Source: Bolinopsis microptera (Eukaryota; Ctenophora; Tentaculata; Lobata; Bolinopsidae). Taken from it: a stretch of 39,500 nt of DNA. How positions within the stretch are numbered: position 1 is the first letter of the stretch; every line of letters begins with the position of its first letter. Below, piece by piece: positions 1 to 11,356 of the stretch. The translations under genes and the position numbers were made by a program. The notes under the pieces are model-generated. The model saw only the letters and a program-made list of their open reading frames with translations. It searched no databases and was not told the DNA's origin. The stretch is from contig NC_087081.1 in the NCBI RefSeq assembly GCF_026151205.1, positions 1,423,386-1,462,885 of the forward strand. Reading direction: 5' to 3'.

Positions 1-566
1 TGTTTATATATCGAAAACTTAAATCTTTGGTATTATTAATTATACTGGTTGATTCGTGTCGGTGTAGTGTTAATGAGTCTCAAGACTTGATGTTTCTTTC
101 GTTCAAATTTCTGATTGTTTCTGAATAGACTCAGTGAAGACAGATTCTAATCGAAATAAATAGCTGAATAACGTATCGAAATTTCTACGTGATATTCATA
201 TTCTGAAATAGTGTTAATTCAATAATCAATTATAAGTATAACGATCAAGATTCACAGAAAAAATTTGACGACGAAATTTATTTCAAACAAAATAGTTATC
301 CACTGTAAAATATATATATTTTTTAATTAATTTTAAATTTCAAACTCGTTGACAACCAAAAATTTAAAAATCGTAATTTTGATGGTAGAAAAAGTTTAAA
401 CCAAAAAGGTTGTCTTTTCATAAAAATTTATTTGGCATTAGGAGAGGGACAATCCGAAAGGAAAATTCGCATTAAAATCAGTGGCAAAACGTGCATGTGT
501 GCCGTAATCAAACGTGTCTATGTAAAATCCGGATTGGAGTATTATTTATGAGTTGCATTGTTGTAA
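1..566. other. Upstream non-coding sequence
   Basis: AT-rich sequence with no reading frame I can support and no recognisable RNA gene. It probably belongs to the 5' flank or a 5' UTR intron of the transporter that starts at 1236. I see nothing else in it. Confidence 0.4.
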
Positions 567-842
567 TGTATTCTGTGTAAAATTATCTTTATCCCGGTTG
601 TTGCGACAAGTGAAAATGCTCTTATTAGGGAAAGGAGTTTACTCGACGTTTCAATGTAACTACATCGTATTCATGATCTCAAATTATTTGTTATATAGTA
701 GTGTTGAAAGTATTAAAACAAATAATTTGAGATCATGAATACGATGTAGTTACATTGAAACGTCGAGTAAACTCCTTTCCCTAATAAGAGCATTTTCACT
801 TGTCGCAACAACCGGGATAAAGATAATTTTACACAGAATACA
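567..842. repeat. Perfect 126-bp inverted repeat with 24-base loop
   Basis: The arms are 567-692 and 717-842. I compared them base by base as reverse complements and found no mismatch. The loop is 693-716. A transcript from either strand would form a 126-bp perfect duplex. This could be a recent inverted duplication, a foldback element, a source of hairpin siRNA, or an assembly or library artefact. It lies about 390 bp upstream of the first coding exon of the MFS transporter. A short open frame across the left arm (553-738) is only a consequence of the sequence and is not called as a gene. Confidence 0.9.
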
Positions 843-1235
843 ATCATGTCTGTGCTTGCTCAATGCTCGCGCACGTGCATTATTATGATGTCATGTTGCT
901 ACGCAACGACGCAGTAACATTTTGCTGAAATAACGCTATTGTTATATCGTTAACTTTGCATTCCTCTGACGTTAATTATAAAAAATCTAAAGCTTAAATC
1001 AAAGTTTAAAAAATGCTATAATAGCTACATATCTTTTTTTCTGAAACCTTGCTAAAAACTGCAAGTTTTCTACTCTATTTGCAAGCTGAAATTGTTCACA
1101 TCGAAGGGTCAGTTTTGGTAAACTTTTTGTGTTTTTATGCCGATTCCGGGGACATTTTGTAGAGTTAAAAATATAGTAATATTGCCGATTGTTATTATAA
1201 TTAAAGATTAAGTAAACCAAAAATTTCTTTCCTAG
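843..1235. other. 5' flank or 5' UTR intron of the transporter
   Basis: No coding exon is visible. The last bases before the ATG at 1236 read TTTCTTTCCTAG, a good 3' splice site, so the coding sequence may begin just after a 5' UTR intron. The upstream UTR exon was not located. A short palindrome (GTTGC-TAC-GCAAC) is present near 895-907. Confidence 0.4.
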
Positions 1236-4200
1236 ATGTCCGACTCAGATCTTTTCGCGCGACTGGAATCTGCGGATGGAGATTCACCCTCGAACTCGCA
1301 AGAAGGAGATGAGTCGCGATCGATTCCAGACAGCGGCATCTCAATTAATGAAAAACCACAGCTTTATAAACAGCTTTATGATGAAGATGCGGACGTTAAA
1401 CTGGACCGTGGCACGAAAGGAGGCAAGCGTCAAGTATATGATAGTAATGGGTGCATCATTGGTATGTTTTTCAATAACTATTTTTCATGACTATTTACCA
1501 ATGAAAATATATATTTATGGTCATATACCCAGATCCCGATGGCACTGTCGCGGCACTCTCGTGGCACTTTCATTATGAAGGTATAATGATTGTCTTATGC
1601 TTTTGAAAGAACATGATTAAAAGTTGGCACTATGCCTCCATACTGCCATACTGCCGCCATAATGCCGCGACAGTGCCGCCATAGTGCCACGAGAGTGCCA
1701 CGTGAGTGCCATGAGAGTGCCACGAGAGTGCCACGAGAGTGCCACGTGAGTGCCACGAGAGTGCCACGAGAGTGCCACGAGAGTGCCACGAGAGTGCCAC
1801 GAGAGTGCCACGAGAGAACCACGAGAGTGCCACGAGAGTGCCACGAGAGAACCACGAGAGTGCCACGAGAGTGCCACGAGAGTGCCACGAGAGTGCCACG
1901 AGAGTGCCACGAGAGTGCCGTCGGCCGGATCGGGATTCGAATGTATGACAACATTTATATATTATACTCATTGGAAGGCAGATGCTCAGCTTCACGAAGC
2001 TGAAAGAGACTTGGTGTGTGAGTCAGTGCGAGGTATGGTGCAACCTCTTACCTCTTAGTAGAGCGGGAATTGGTTTCGGTGATTGGAAGAAGCCCTGGGA
2101 GAAGATGTCAGAAAAGGAGCAGCAGAGGGAGGTGTTGGATAGGGTTAAGGAGAACATCAGGAAGGAAAGAGAGGTGCAGTTGGGTACGTTGGAGATGCAG
2201 TCCAGGTGGGGTAATTGGAGAGAGTTGGTGACAAGGACTGACATGAGCTGGCACACGCTCTTCAAGTATGGGGACTCATTAATCGGTTTTCTGCTTAGTG
2301 CTGTGTATGGCACGCTTGTTACACCAGCTTTAGCATCCAAGTGGAGCGAGGATGAGGATGGGATGTGCAAGCTGTGTGGTGACAAGTTGGGAACTGTGCC
2401 GCATATCCTGGCTGGTTGTCCTGTGGCACTAAGTCAAGGGAGATACCGATGGCGCCACGATAAGGTGCTTAAACAAATAGCAGACCAGGTTAAATTCCAT
2501 TGTGAGCGGAGAGTCAACAAGAGGAAGAGTTCTTGTGTCACTCGGAAAGCCATTGAGTTTGTCCCAGCAGGAGGGAGGTTTAAGGAGGTGAAGAGGTCGA
2601 AAGTCAGTGAGTTTGGGATTCTGAGTGGGGCCACTGATTGGATAGTATTAGCAGACCTGGATAAGCAGCTGAAATTCCCGTCGGATATAGCAACGACCAG
2701 ATTAAGACCAGATTTGGTTCTTTTCTCGAAAGCTTCCAAGAGAGTAATCTGGTGGGAGCTTACAGTACCGTCGGAAGAGAGAATAGCTGCATCCCATGAG
2801 CTGAAGCTTGATCGGTATAACAGTCTACAAGCGGAAATACAAGCTAATGGGTGGTCATGTTTCAGCTTTGCTGTTGAGGTTGGTGCTAGAGGTGTGGTCG
2901 CAGCAAGTTTGGAGTGTGCATCAAGGAAGATTGGTCTGACTGGGAGAGCCCTCAAGAAGTTGGTCAGAGACTGTGGGAAGGATGCAGCCCATTGTTCAAG
3001 ATGGATTTATCTGCTGTCTAGGAAAAGAGAGTGGGAGATGAGAGCTGTTTGAGCTTTATGACTTCACCTAACAGCCAGAGGTACCATAAGCTAACTCGTC
3101 GTAAATCGCGAGCTCTAGCAGGTATCCTCGGGTGATTGTCAGATCAGATGGTGGTCCAAGAGAGACTGCTGGGGCACCTGACAGAAAACCGTATCGCAAT
3201 GAAAGCCCCGAAACGGTGTCAGGTTTGTGACTGAAGATTCTGATCAAGCTCAGGGTTGAGTCTACACAGTGTCGCCACTTGCCGATGCCATTTGATGCGA
3301 GAAGACACTGATGTAAGTGGGAAGTTATGTCTAAGAAACAGCGTGTGGTTCGGGTGCCGGTTGAACGCATGTAAAAGGGAGGGTATATCCGTATTTCGCT
3401 GCTAGTGATGCAGTCCTTGGCCCGGTAGCTAAGGCTTCCCCGTTTCTCGCTCATTTGTGCTCCGATGGGCTTGTGACCTCTGAGGGGGTCAAGTGCAGGA
3501 TGAGGGACATGGCCGACCAGGAGAATGTTGTTTTTGGGAGATAGAGTAGGGTTGATTTGGTGTTGTGCCTTCGCAGTTTAACTGTATCTTTACTCTATCA
3601 TGTTTAACTGTTTAAAGCCACAGGGAAAATATTGACAAAGCTGAAAAAATGATTATTATTATAACTTATTGATTAATTACATAATAGTGACAATTATGGT
3701 CACAGGTTTTTTAAAAATTAACAAGTTGAGGCAGTTATCCTTTTTCCATTTCAGGATCCAAACTTCCAAAACGATATCGAATGATGATGTTGATGTTCGC
3801 TTGTCTTGGAAATTTCGTAGTCATCATCTCCAGGCTTTATCCATCAGGGTTCTACCTGGATTTCATCTTGACAGAGGATTTGAGCACCACGCTAGGTAAG
3901 AATTTGCGAATGAACTCATTTATTCTACATTTAAAAAAACTTTTTAGCAAATTTTTAACGATGATATTTTGCATTTTTAGAACGCTACGTGAAATGTGAA
4001 CGTGGATATCTTAAATCAAAATGCTTTAAGCATTTTCAATTATAACTAATAATATTGGTACAGCTGCTTCAAATATTTCTCATCGCAGGAACAATATCTA
4101 TATCAATCATGTTAGTTACATCTGCAATGAGCCCTCTCGTCAACTATTGTCTTCCAAAATCCATCAAAAAATCCTCTCTGTCCATTCGGTGCCTTGTCCT

Positions 4201-5643
4201 GTGCTTTGTCAACGCTCTCTGTATAGCTCTGATGTCCTTGGTGGATGTAACCTTACAGCATGATCCTACTGGAAATACAGCCTTCGCGACTATATTTGTC
4301 CTAAGAGGAGTCCAGGGCATCGTTGTTGGCTTGCTTTACATTTTAGTCCAGGTATGAATACTAAATTACCAAAAACAAACTTATACATAATATATATCTT
4401 ACGAGACATATTTATACTCGACAAAATTCCGGTGACCTAAATGATTTGATTTTGATTTTGGGAATGAAAATATAGGATTTTTTGCCGAAAACCAACTCAT
4501 TTCGTACCTCAAGTTAAATCATGGTATTTGGGGATTTTTTCATTTCTTTATTTTACAAAAATAAAACTCAATATTTGGGGCTGGGTAAACGAAGGGCCTG
4601 TTGTGCTTATTTTTACAAAGATACAATACACGTATGACCGATTAAGTTAATGTTAAAACATTACAAATTTTTAACGATACGGAATGTAAATTGATAATGA
4701 TGACGACAAATTTCAGGGTGAAATTGTGGATTTATACTTCAAGGACGACAACATGCCAATCATACTGATTAGCGCTTTCCTACAAATCGGAGCTATTCTC
4801 TCTGCCATCCTCAGTGCTGAGCTCTTCGTCTATGGAGGTTGGGTCTTTGTCGGTCTGGTCATAGCTTGCTTCAACTTTTTCCCCGTGATGCTTCTGCCAG
4901 CCGTGAGAACAGTGCACAATGATACAAATATCAAAAAAAATCACGGCCAAGGCGTTAAAAGGGAACTGTTAGCCCAAAATTCGGTTGAAAGTTGTATCAT
5001 CTCGGAGAGAAGCAATCGATTTGAAACGGTTACAAGTAGGACCCGGAAGGTGGCATTCTACATTCCAGATTTGATGGTGTTCTTCAACAATCTGGTTTGT
5101 GACCTGATTGCATATGCCCTTCCAGCCAGAATCGTACTTTACAGTCAGATCCCTTTGAGCACCGCAGTGCCTTTGTTTCAAACTGGAAACCTGTGCTCAC
5201 TTTTCGCTGCTTTAACCTTTAGTTACTTAGCAAGTAGGAATAAAAAGTTTGACGTTATTGGATTAATGACAATAGCAAATATCATGTATTATTTCGGTTC
5301 AATCGTGGCATTTGCTTCTACAACGACTACTATGCAGTTCTTAGATTTCCCCTATCAGTTGCTTATAGGCTTAGTCTTTATGGGGATAGGTGAAGCAGGC
5401 CATTTGAACCTCTGCATCTTAAGCAAGTTTGCCCTCTACGATAAGTGGAATATGAGAAAAACTGGCCTGGGTAAAAGATCTACCATATTAAACAACGTGG
5501 CACTTAGCTTGTCTTCTGCCGCAGGAACTGCCATATCTGGATACTCATTAACCGAGGAAAGTGAAATCCCTACTGTGTCAACTCTGATAGGACTTGGTGT
5601 TTGCCTCACTGCCGTATCTTTGTTCTGTAAGCATGTGAAGTAG
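1236..5643 (+). CDS. MFS-type membrane transporter, four coding exons
   Basis: Exons are 1236-1461, 3755-3895, 4089-4351 and 4717-5643. All have GT-AG introns and consistent phases (1, 1, 0), giving 518 residues. Residues 1-75 are an acidic, Ser-rich, probably cytosolic N-terminus. From about residue 84 (KRYRMMMLMF) come roughly twelve hydrophobic segments. A hydrophilic loop in the middle (exon 4, about residues 275-320) matches the central loop of MFS carriers. Basic patches after TM2 (LPKSIKK) and in the second half (YLASRNKKF) sit where the MFS signature loops lie. Length and layout fit the family. The substrate is unknown; an SLC18-like or SLC17-like relation is only a guess. The first intron is 2.3 kb and full of repeats. 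A possible AATAAA lies at 6311. The next gene is convergent. Confidence 0.8.
1507..1963. repeat. 11-bp minisatellite inside terminal inverted repeats
   Basis: About 26 units of 11 bp (TGCCACGAGAG type) run from about 1632 to 1920. The left end is degenerate (TGCCGCCATAA, TGCCGCGACAG) and the rest is nearly uniform. The flanks are imperfect inverted copies of each other. The left flank (about 1507-1567) reads ATATATTTATGG, then GATCCCGAT, then GGCACTCTCGTGGCAC. The right flank (about 1903-1963) is its reverse complement with changes. This suggests a small non-autonomous TIR element whose interior became a minisatellite. The several open frames across it on both strands are repeat artefacts. 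It lies in intron 1 of the MFS gene. Confidence 0.75.
1965..3052 (+). pseudogene. C-terminal remnant of an RLE-class (R2-like) non-LTR retrotransposon
   Basis: The main open frame (1982-3052) encodes the end of a non-LTR retrotransposon polyprotein. It has a zinc knuckle CX2CX8HX4C (residues 129-146 from 1982) followed by a restriction-like endonuclease core R-P-D-X14-E (residues 242-259, then LTVPSEE). That order is known for R2, NeSL and related elements. The stretch ALSQGRYRWRHDKVL between them is typical of animal members. Homology appears to begin in another frame (WKADAQLHEAERDLV, from about 1971) and continues in the main frame at SRAGIGFGDW. A frameshift therefore lies near 2045-2060. 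The reverse transcriptase core is missing, so this is a 5'-truncated dead copy. It is nested in MFS intron 1 in the gene's orientation. Confidence 0.85.
3053..3754 (+). other. Probable 3' tail of the retroelement and end of MFS intron 1
   Basis: About 550 bases after the retroelement stop are GC-richer than the intron around them and have no credible ORF. They are most likely its 3' UTR, ending somewhere near 3600. The remainder is ordinary AT-rich intron leading to the acceptor TTTCAG at 3754. No poly(A) tail or clear target duplication was found. Confidence 0.4.
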
Positions 5644-6373
5644 ACTATGGTGTCTAGTACATTGAGTTGAGGCACCGGAGAAGTGAAAGATGTGTTGAGT
5701 AAAGATGAATTTGACAGTACAGTCGAAGTCAGAAGAGATATGGAACTTTGATGAGGTATCAGAGAACGACGAAGATGAAGCTGTCCACAAAAACAATTAT
5801 CAGCATTTTGGATGTAGTAGTGTTTCTTTGCTGTTAACGTTTTGTTTCGAATATTATAACTACTTCTTGTAACAAAATGATTCACGGAGTTTAATTTGGA
5901 TTTCATGAAAACTTAAAGTTCACGAAAAGCTTGAATTACATTATAACCTTAAAATTCTAACGCGAAAATTCTATTCTACCCAGAGTCTGCACATGAGTGA
6001 TACATATTAATTAATTGTTATTTGCTAAACTAATATATCACACCATTAGTAACTGAAACAAGAATTTACCACACAGATATCCGCGATCTTTAACCAAACA
6101 GAAAGGGAAGCAGCTTTGTCAATCCTGGATTTACGGTGATTTCGAAATCTCTCAACGCGCGTGCGGGCTTTCAGATCATGTGATCTCTCTGACCAAAACT
6201 TTATGATATCTGACCAAATAATATGTCCTCGCTGCTTGCAGTATTCACTATTTATGCTCATCATTGTCATCCCTCTGTCTCACTATAACAGAAATCCAGA
6301 CATATATGTAAATAAATAACCTATTTCAATTTGTGTCTTAGCAATTTAGCAAAATCGTCAAAATTTGTAATGA
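5644..6373. other. Intergenic region between convergent genes
   Basis: It holds the 3' flanks of the MFS gene (+) and the innexin (-). AATAAA at 6311-6316 could serve the MFS transcript, although it is 668 bases past the stop. Antisense frames here (5436-5906, 6046-6270) have no recognisable features. Nothing else is seen. Confidence 0.4.
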
Positions 6374-9300
6374 TCAAACCGGAACACTTTTAGTTACTTT
6401 GAGGTGCTGTTTGTTTTTTTCATCCACTAAATCCTTACTCAGTTTTATCATAAGTTGCTCGAAAATCCGCGGGTTAATGTTTTTAGCGATCAGATGAAGA
6501 TATGTCCTGCCTGTAGTCCCACAGTTAAAGTAAATGTACTTGAGTTTGCTGTCGCCCTTAAGAAAGCAACTTTGTATAAATCGCTGGTATCCACCGTCTA
6601 CAAAGCAGTGGGTGGAGACGGAGAAGAAGAGGGAGAAAGTGTTGGAGAAGATGCAAAGGACGAGAGCGAACCAGAATATGAGAAAGAGATATTGGTTCAT
6701 GACGTTTGGAGCCAGCACACACATTCCTTGCTCCTCTTCCATGCCTGAAAGGATTCACGATGACATCTATTTATTTTAATGTCAGAATCAAATGCCAGGA
6801 AAAATGTAACTAAAAGTCTTAATATCAGTTTGGATTATTTTAAACCGAAATGCTTTATAAAATATTACTATTCTCAACTCATCGGATCACAAATTCAAAC
6901 ATTTTCCGTCCTCACCTGAAGGGCCCCATCTTTTGATTTCACATGCCACCATTTTTGGGAACAGCCGGTCCCGTACAAAACTAGTGTAGTTGGAATTCTG
7001 CAATATATTCGACCTTTATAATCGCAAGTGATATTGAGGTTGTTATTTCTGAAGCGAGTTTCCAAAATTTGAAACACCATTAATAGATACTAACCGCACC
7101 ATTACTCGGACTAAAAACTATAAGAATGACCATCACCTTGTCTAGGGAAGCAAACCATTCGGTCCCGTATGTGAGATAGCTTCCTGATTCGAACATAGTA
7201 TGAGTGAAGTACATTGTCGCCAGGCTCACTGAAATAGTGTTTAAAATTACCAGATTGTCACCATGGCCGGTTCCGTGAACTCGTTGTGATAATTTTTCTA
7301 CATCGATTTTTGCAACGTTTAATCATATTTTGGTATAACAAAGCGACTCACCACCGAGGTAGAAAATCTTTGTGAGGAAAATTAGAAAAAACATCCGGTG
7401 ACTTTGTGTAACTTTAGCGTACGTTGTTTTCTCTTGAATGAAAATGTTAAGTTTGATAGCCAACCACCGAGATACTTTGTTTATTTGATCTTTAGTAACT
7501 TCGTCACCGTCAATCTGAAATTTGTATATGAAGACACTGTAAGTATTATGATAGATCAGCACGAATTACCTGCAGTGGATGTGGAATGTGGTGAGGTGAG
7601 GTGAAACATATAATCTCAACACCTCACATGTTTCTAGCGGAAAAGCTGCGGCCTATCCTTGTTATAAAATACGGTCTTTTATGGGGATAACATGGGGCCT
7701 TTTAATCCTATCAATATCTGAATATTGTTGCGGACTAATGAACAATACGGTGCCCTTAACAGTTAACTTGGTCGGGAATCATACTGCACAGAGAGATTGA
7801 TAATTCTATCCCTTCTTCATTCTTTAGTGATTATCGAATGATCAACAACTAATTTAAAATCGTATATTTTATAATATTGGTTGTTTCAATTTGATAATTT
7901 TGTGTGATTAGGTCATTCGACCACCGTTAGTATTAATAACTTTAAAGGTTATCTGAAAAGAAACATATTTCATAAGGGTCTTAAAAATATGATTCAGACA
8001 GGTAGGTTTTACAAATGTGCGGCACTGAGGCATACTGAGCTGGGTAGTACGTAAAAGCATGTCATTATGTATCACGATTCACGATGAATATTTGTCCTAA
8101 ATTAATTTCAAGAATCTTAATCATGATGTCACTTTCATAATTGATAATCGTACCCTTCTAATACCCTTTGCACGCGTGCAAATGATTCACAGCTTCAAAA
8201 AAGTACTAAACATCATTATGCAGAAATATTTAGGATGGGCGCTAATTACTTTTTGAATAACTTTGCAGTAGTACAGTATGACACTTACAGGAAGTCTGGA
8301 CGTGTCAGGCACGGTCTCATGAAAAACCTAACTTTAAAACCTAACTTTACCACATGTGTTAAAATATTATATTGAGGCCCTGAATGAATCGTAATCATCG
8401 ATAATCTTATCTGCGCTATAGAATTAGATAGGTAACAATTAATGATAACCTGAACACTGATTAATAATTATCCAAGTCATCAATTTTTTGACCGAGAACG
8501 GTGCCATGAAAATACAGCAAAATATCTCATTAATATCACCTACAGGATTATGAAGCATGGCTAGAATAGGTTTCAGTTCGTTTACTCCAAGTTGTTTGTA
8601 CACAATGTAAGGAGCAATGAAGGCTATTGAAATGACCCAGAAGTAGAACGGAACCCATTGGTACCACGTGTGGTGAACCCTGAAAGAAAATTATTTCAGA
8701 CAATGTTTTGATCAATTTTCCTAAACTTCCACAGTTGTAAAAACCCTCTAAAACCCCCCAAACGACATAATGATAAAGTATGAAGCAGCTAATATAAGCA
8801 CCTGGTTATAATAACATTAGTTACTTAGTGTAGTGATACCTGGTGGGAGCTAAGTATTCGTCAGCAGGGGGACACACAATCCGTCCTCCAGTTACAAGTC
8901 TCCGGGTCAGACAGGGTGGAGCGTTCTCCGGTATCAAACCTGTAGTGTTTATAGTGACCTAGTTGGTAACCTACCTTACTCGGGAATATTATAACCGGGA
9001 TAAAGTGGTGGGTTTTGGAAGATTCCGCCATATTTTTCCCGGTCAAAAATTTTACCAGTCATAAAAAAACCCGCCGACTCAGATTATGGGGTTCCAAGGG
9101 GGTGGTGATCATCATATTTTACCTGAAGTCTCATATGTGCTAGAGAAGACTTTTGAAGCAGTGGATGGAGGGCTGTAACTTTATTGGCGGTTGCTACCAT
9201 AATTTCGTTATAAAAATCACAATTTGGTTATAGAAATCAGATTTCAGGGTGGACCGTGATTCTCACTTCTCTTGCCCATGAATCAGTGAATCGTAGAGAT

Positions 9301-10728
9301 AAGAAGAAAACAATTTATATGTTATAGAAGAAAACAAAAATAATAATAATATATAATATATATTATAGTAATAATGTCTCTAAAGATTGATCGCTTCTCG
9401 TGTGCAGTGTGTAGACTAAAGAAAGAGGTAGTTTTTCCCGTTAAAGTAACTTGTGGCCACATCCCGCTAGAAGTGAGTAACCTGTGCCACTATTTCATGG
9501 TCAACGGTGGATTGATTACTGGAGCAGTTGAAGATGCAATTGCAAAGCCAAGACGTTCCCAAATACCAAGCGGTATGGTAACCTAGTTGGTAACCTAGTA
9601 ACCAAGTAACCTAGTAACCAAGTAACCAAGTAACCTAGTAACCAAGTAACCAAGTAACCAAGTAACCAAGTAACCAAGTAACCAAGTAACCAAGTAACCA
9701 AGTAACCAAGTAACCTAGTAACCAAGTAACCAAGTAACCAAGTAACCAAGTAACCAAGTAACCAAGTAACCTAGTAACCAAGTAACCGAGTAACCAAGTA
9801 ACCACGTTACCAAGTAACCAAGTAACCAAGTAACCAAGTAACCAAGTAATCAAGTAACCAAGTAACCAAGTAATCAAGTAACCAAGTAACCAAGTTGATA
9901 TTCTAGTTGCTAACTTGGTAAGTGACCTAGAGTTTGTAACATATACAGACTTTTCAGTAAAACGTGCAAAACAAATTATAACCAGTAACCTGGGTAAGGT
10001 AAAGTATTGTCCACGATGTCATAAGCTTCCTTTATGGTGTACAGTCCCTGGGTCCAGCAGTAATCCTCCGCAAAAGCAGCTGAGAACTTGGTGAGCCCGT
10101 CACACGCTATAATACCCCCTGTGTACTGACGGAACGTCACTGAAATTTACGTTTTAGCTCCGGACTCATTACTCAATTTTGTAGTTTCATAAGTAATAAT
10201 AGGATAATATTATGTTGTTACCTTTTTATCCGTGCTAGTTATTCAGGTTTTTGGGTACCGGGCCATCCTGGTTACCCTGCTTTGAGCTGTTCCCCTGGCT
10301 TATGCAAGTCTAGTTTACCCATATATATAGAGATATAGGATGATATATCTAACTTATGCAGGTCTAGTTTACCCATATATATAGAGATATAGGATGATAT
10401 ATCTAATTTTAAAGTAAGCCGGTTAGTGGTTAACTGAGAAGCTGCATGCCACGTGACTTACCGAACTTAATTTCGGTTCATCATAAATAATAATCAAAAA
10501 AAATTAATCAAAAAGGTAAAGTGGGTAAAGATGGCCAGAGGCCAAAAGGGCAAGCTGTAAGGTGAAGCTGTAAAGGCAAGTTGAATTGTGGTGAGACTAA
10601 CCGACAGTTCCAAATATGACACACAACAGGAACATGTAACATCTGTTGACCTGGTCCCATTTGTCATCAAGAACTATTTCTTTGAAAGGTGTTGCTCCCT
10701 TGAAGTTTGCTAGTATCTCCAATAACAT
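6374..10728 (-). CDS. inx: Innexin gap-junction protein, eight exons
   Basis: Exons in transcript order are 10728-10602, 10139-9990, 8939-8840, 8679-8544, 7514-7352, 7228-7137, 6997-6916 and 6744-6374. The phases agree at every junction and give 406 residues, normal for the family. The ATG at 10728 (MLLEILANFKG) is preceded in frame by a stop. TM1 is about residues 31-47 (YMFLLCVIFGTV then TFRQYTG). Extracellular loop 1 carries Cys in ACDG, DYCW, PPCL and IVCP. The family signature YQWVPF is at residues 132-137, opening TM2. TM3 (FFLIFLTKIFYLGVSLATM) follows a cytosolic loop. Loop 2 holds ACEIKRWGPSG and GMCVLAPN, and TM4 is NQYLFLIFWFALVL. Innexins form six-pass channel subunits that couple cells or act as hemichannels. 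One donor (after residue 171) is the less usual GTAGGT. Introns carry 8-bp arrays and duplications. Confidence 0.95.
9572..9895. repeat. 8-bp tandem array, TAACCAAG type
   Basis: About 40 units of 8 bp (TAACCAAG, with scattered TAACCTAG) lie in the innexin intron between 9990 and 8939. In the gene's sense direction the unit is GGTTACTT or GGTTACTA. The array starts about 95 bases past the exon donor GTTACTGG. It is related to the CTGGTAAC arrays elsewhere in the window. Frames of VTWLLGYL repeats are artefacts of an 8-bp period. Confidence 0.95.
10299..10406. repeat. 54-bp direct duplication in innexin intron 1
   Basis: Two tandem copies (10299-10352 and 10353-10406) differ by one base (TGCAAG versus TGCAGG). 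Each contains an AT-rich block, CCATATATATAGAGATATAG. It lies in the intron between exons 10728-10602 and 10139-9990. It appears to be a recent slippage duplication of no known function. Confidence 0.9.
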
Positions 10729-11356
10729 CTTCTACTCATCCTGGGACCAAGTGATGTTAAAATGCTGGTAACCTGGTAACCTGGTAACCTGGTAACCTGG
10801 TAACCTGGTAACCTGGTAACCTGGTAACCTGGTAACCTGGTAACCTGGTAACCTGGTAACCTGGTAACCTGGTAACCTGGTAACCTGGTAACCTTGAAGT
10901 TTGCTAGTATCTCCAATAACATCTTCTACTCATCCTGGGACCAAGTGATGTTAAAATGCTGGTAACCTGGTAACCTGGTAACCTGGTAACCTGGTAACCT
11001 GGTAACCTGGTAACCTGGTAACCTGGTAACCTGGTAACCTGGTAACCTTGAAGTTTGCTAGTATCTCCAATAACATCCTCTACTCATCCTGGGACCAAGT
11101 GATGTTAAAATGCTGGTAACCTAGTAACCTGGTAACCTGGTAACCTGGTAACCTGGTAACCTGGTAACCTGGTAACCTGGTAACCTGGTAACCTGGTAAC
11201 CTGGTAACCTGGTAACCTGGTAACCTGGTAACCTGGTAACCTGGTAACCTGGTAACCTGGTAACCTGGTAACCTGGTAACCTGGTAACCTGGTAACCTGG
11301 TAACCTTGAAGTTTGCTAGTATCTCCAATAACATCCTCTACTCATCCTGGGACCAA
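10699..11356. repeat. Composite repeat: innexin exon-1 start copies alternating with 8-bp arrays
   Basis: A 66-bp block covers the first 30 coding bases of innexin exon 1 plus 36 bases upstream. It occurs as the genuine copy (10699-10764), twice more intact (10893-10958, 11047-11112) and once partially (11305-11356). Between the copies are pure CTGGTAAC arrays at 10765-10892, 10959-11046 and 11113-11304. In sense orientation each extra copy reads ATG plus nine codons and then runs straight into GTTACCAG, so AAG|GTTACC mimics a splice donor. The outermost copy departs from the others after GGGACCAA. The displaced original upstream sequence seems to resume at about 11451 (GGACCAAGTGATG). Confidence 0.92.

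Noticed and set aside
1595-2058. Several overlapping ORFs across the 11-bp minisatellite on both strands
   Set aside because: Repeat-driven open frames. Only the tail of the 1750-2058 frame contains real homology, to the retroelement.
2434-2955. 173-residue antisense ORF in the retroelement
   Set aside because: Shadow of the plus-strand RLE frame, with no features of its own.
9572-11304. Telomere-like appearance of TAACC-rich arrays
   Set aside because: The unit is 8 bp (TAACCAAG or TAACCTGG), not the animal TTAGGG/TAACCC hexamer, and it lies inside genes.
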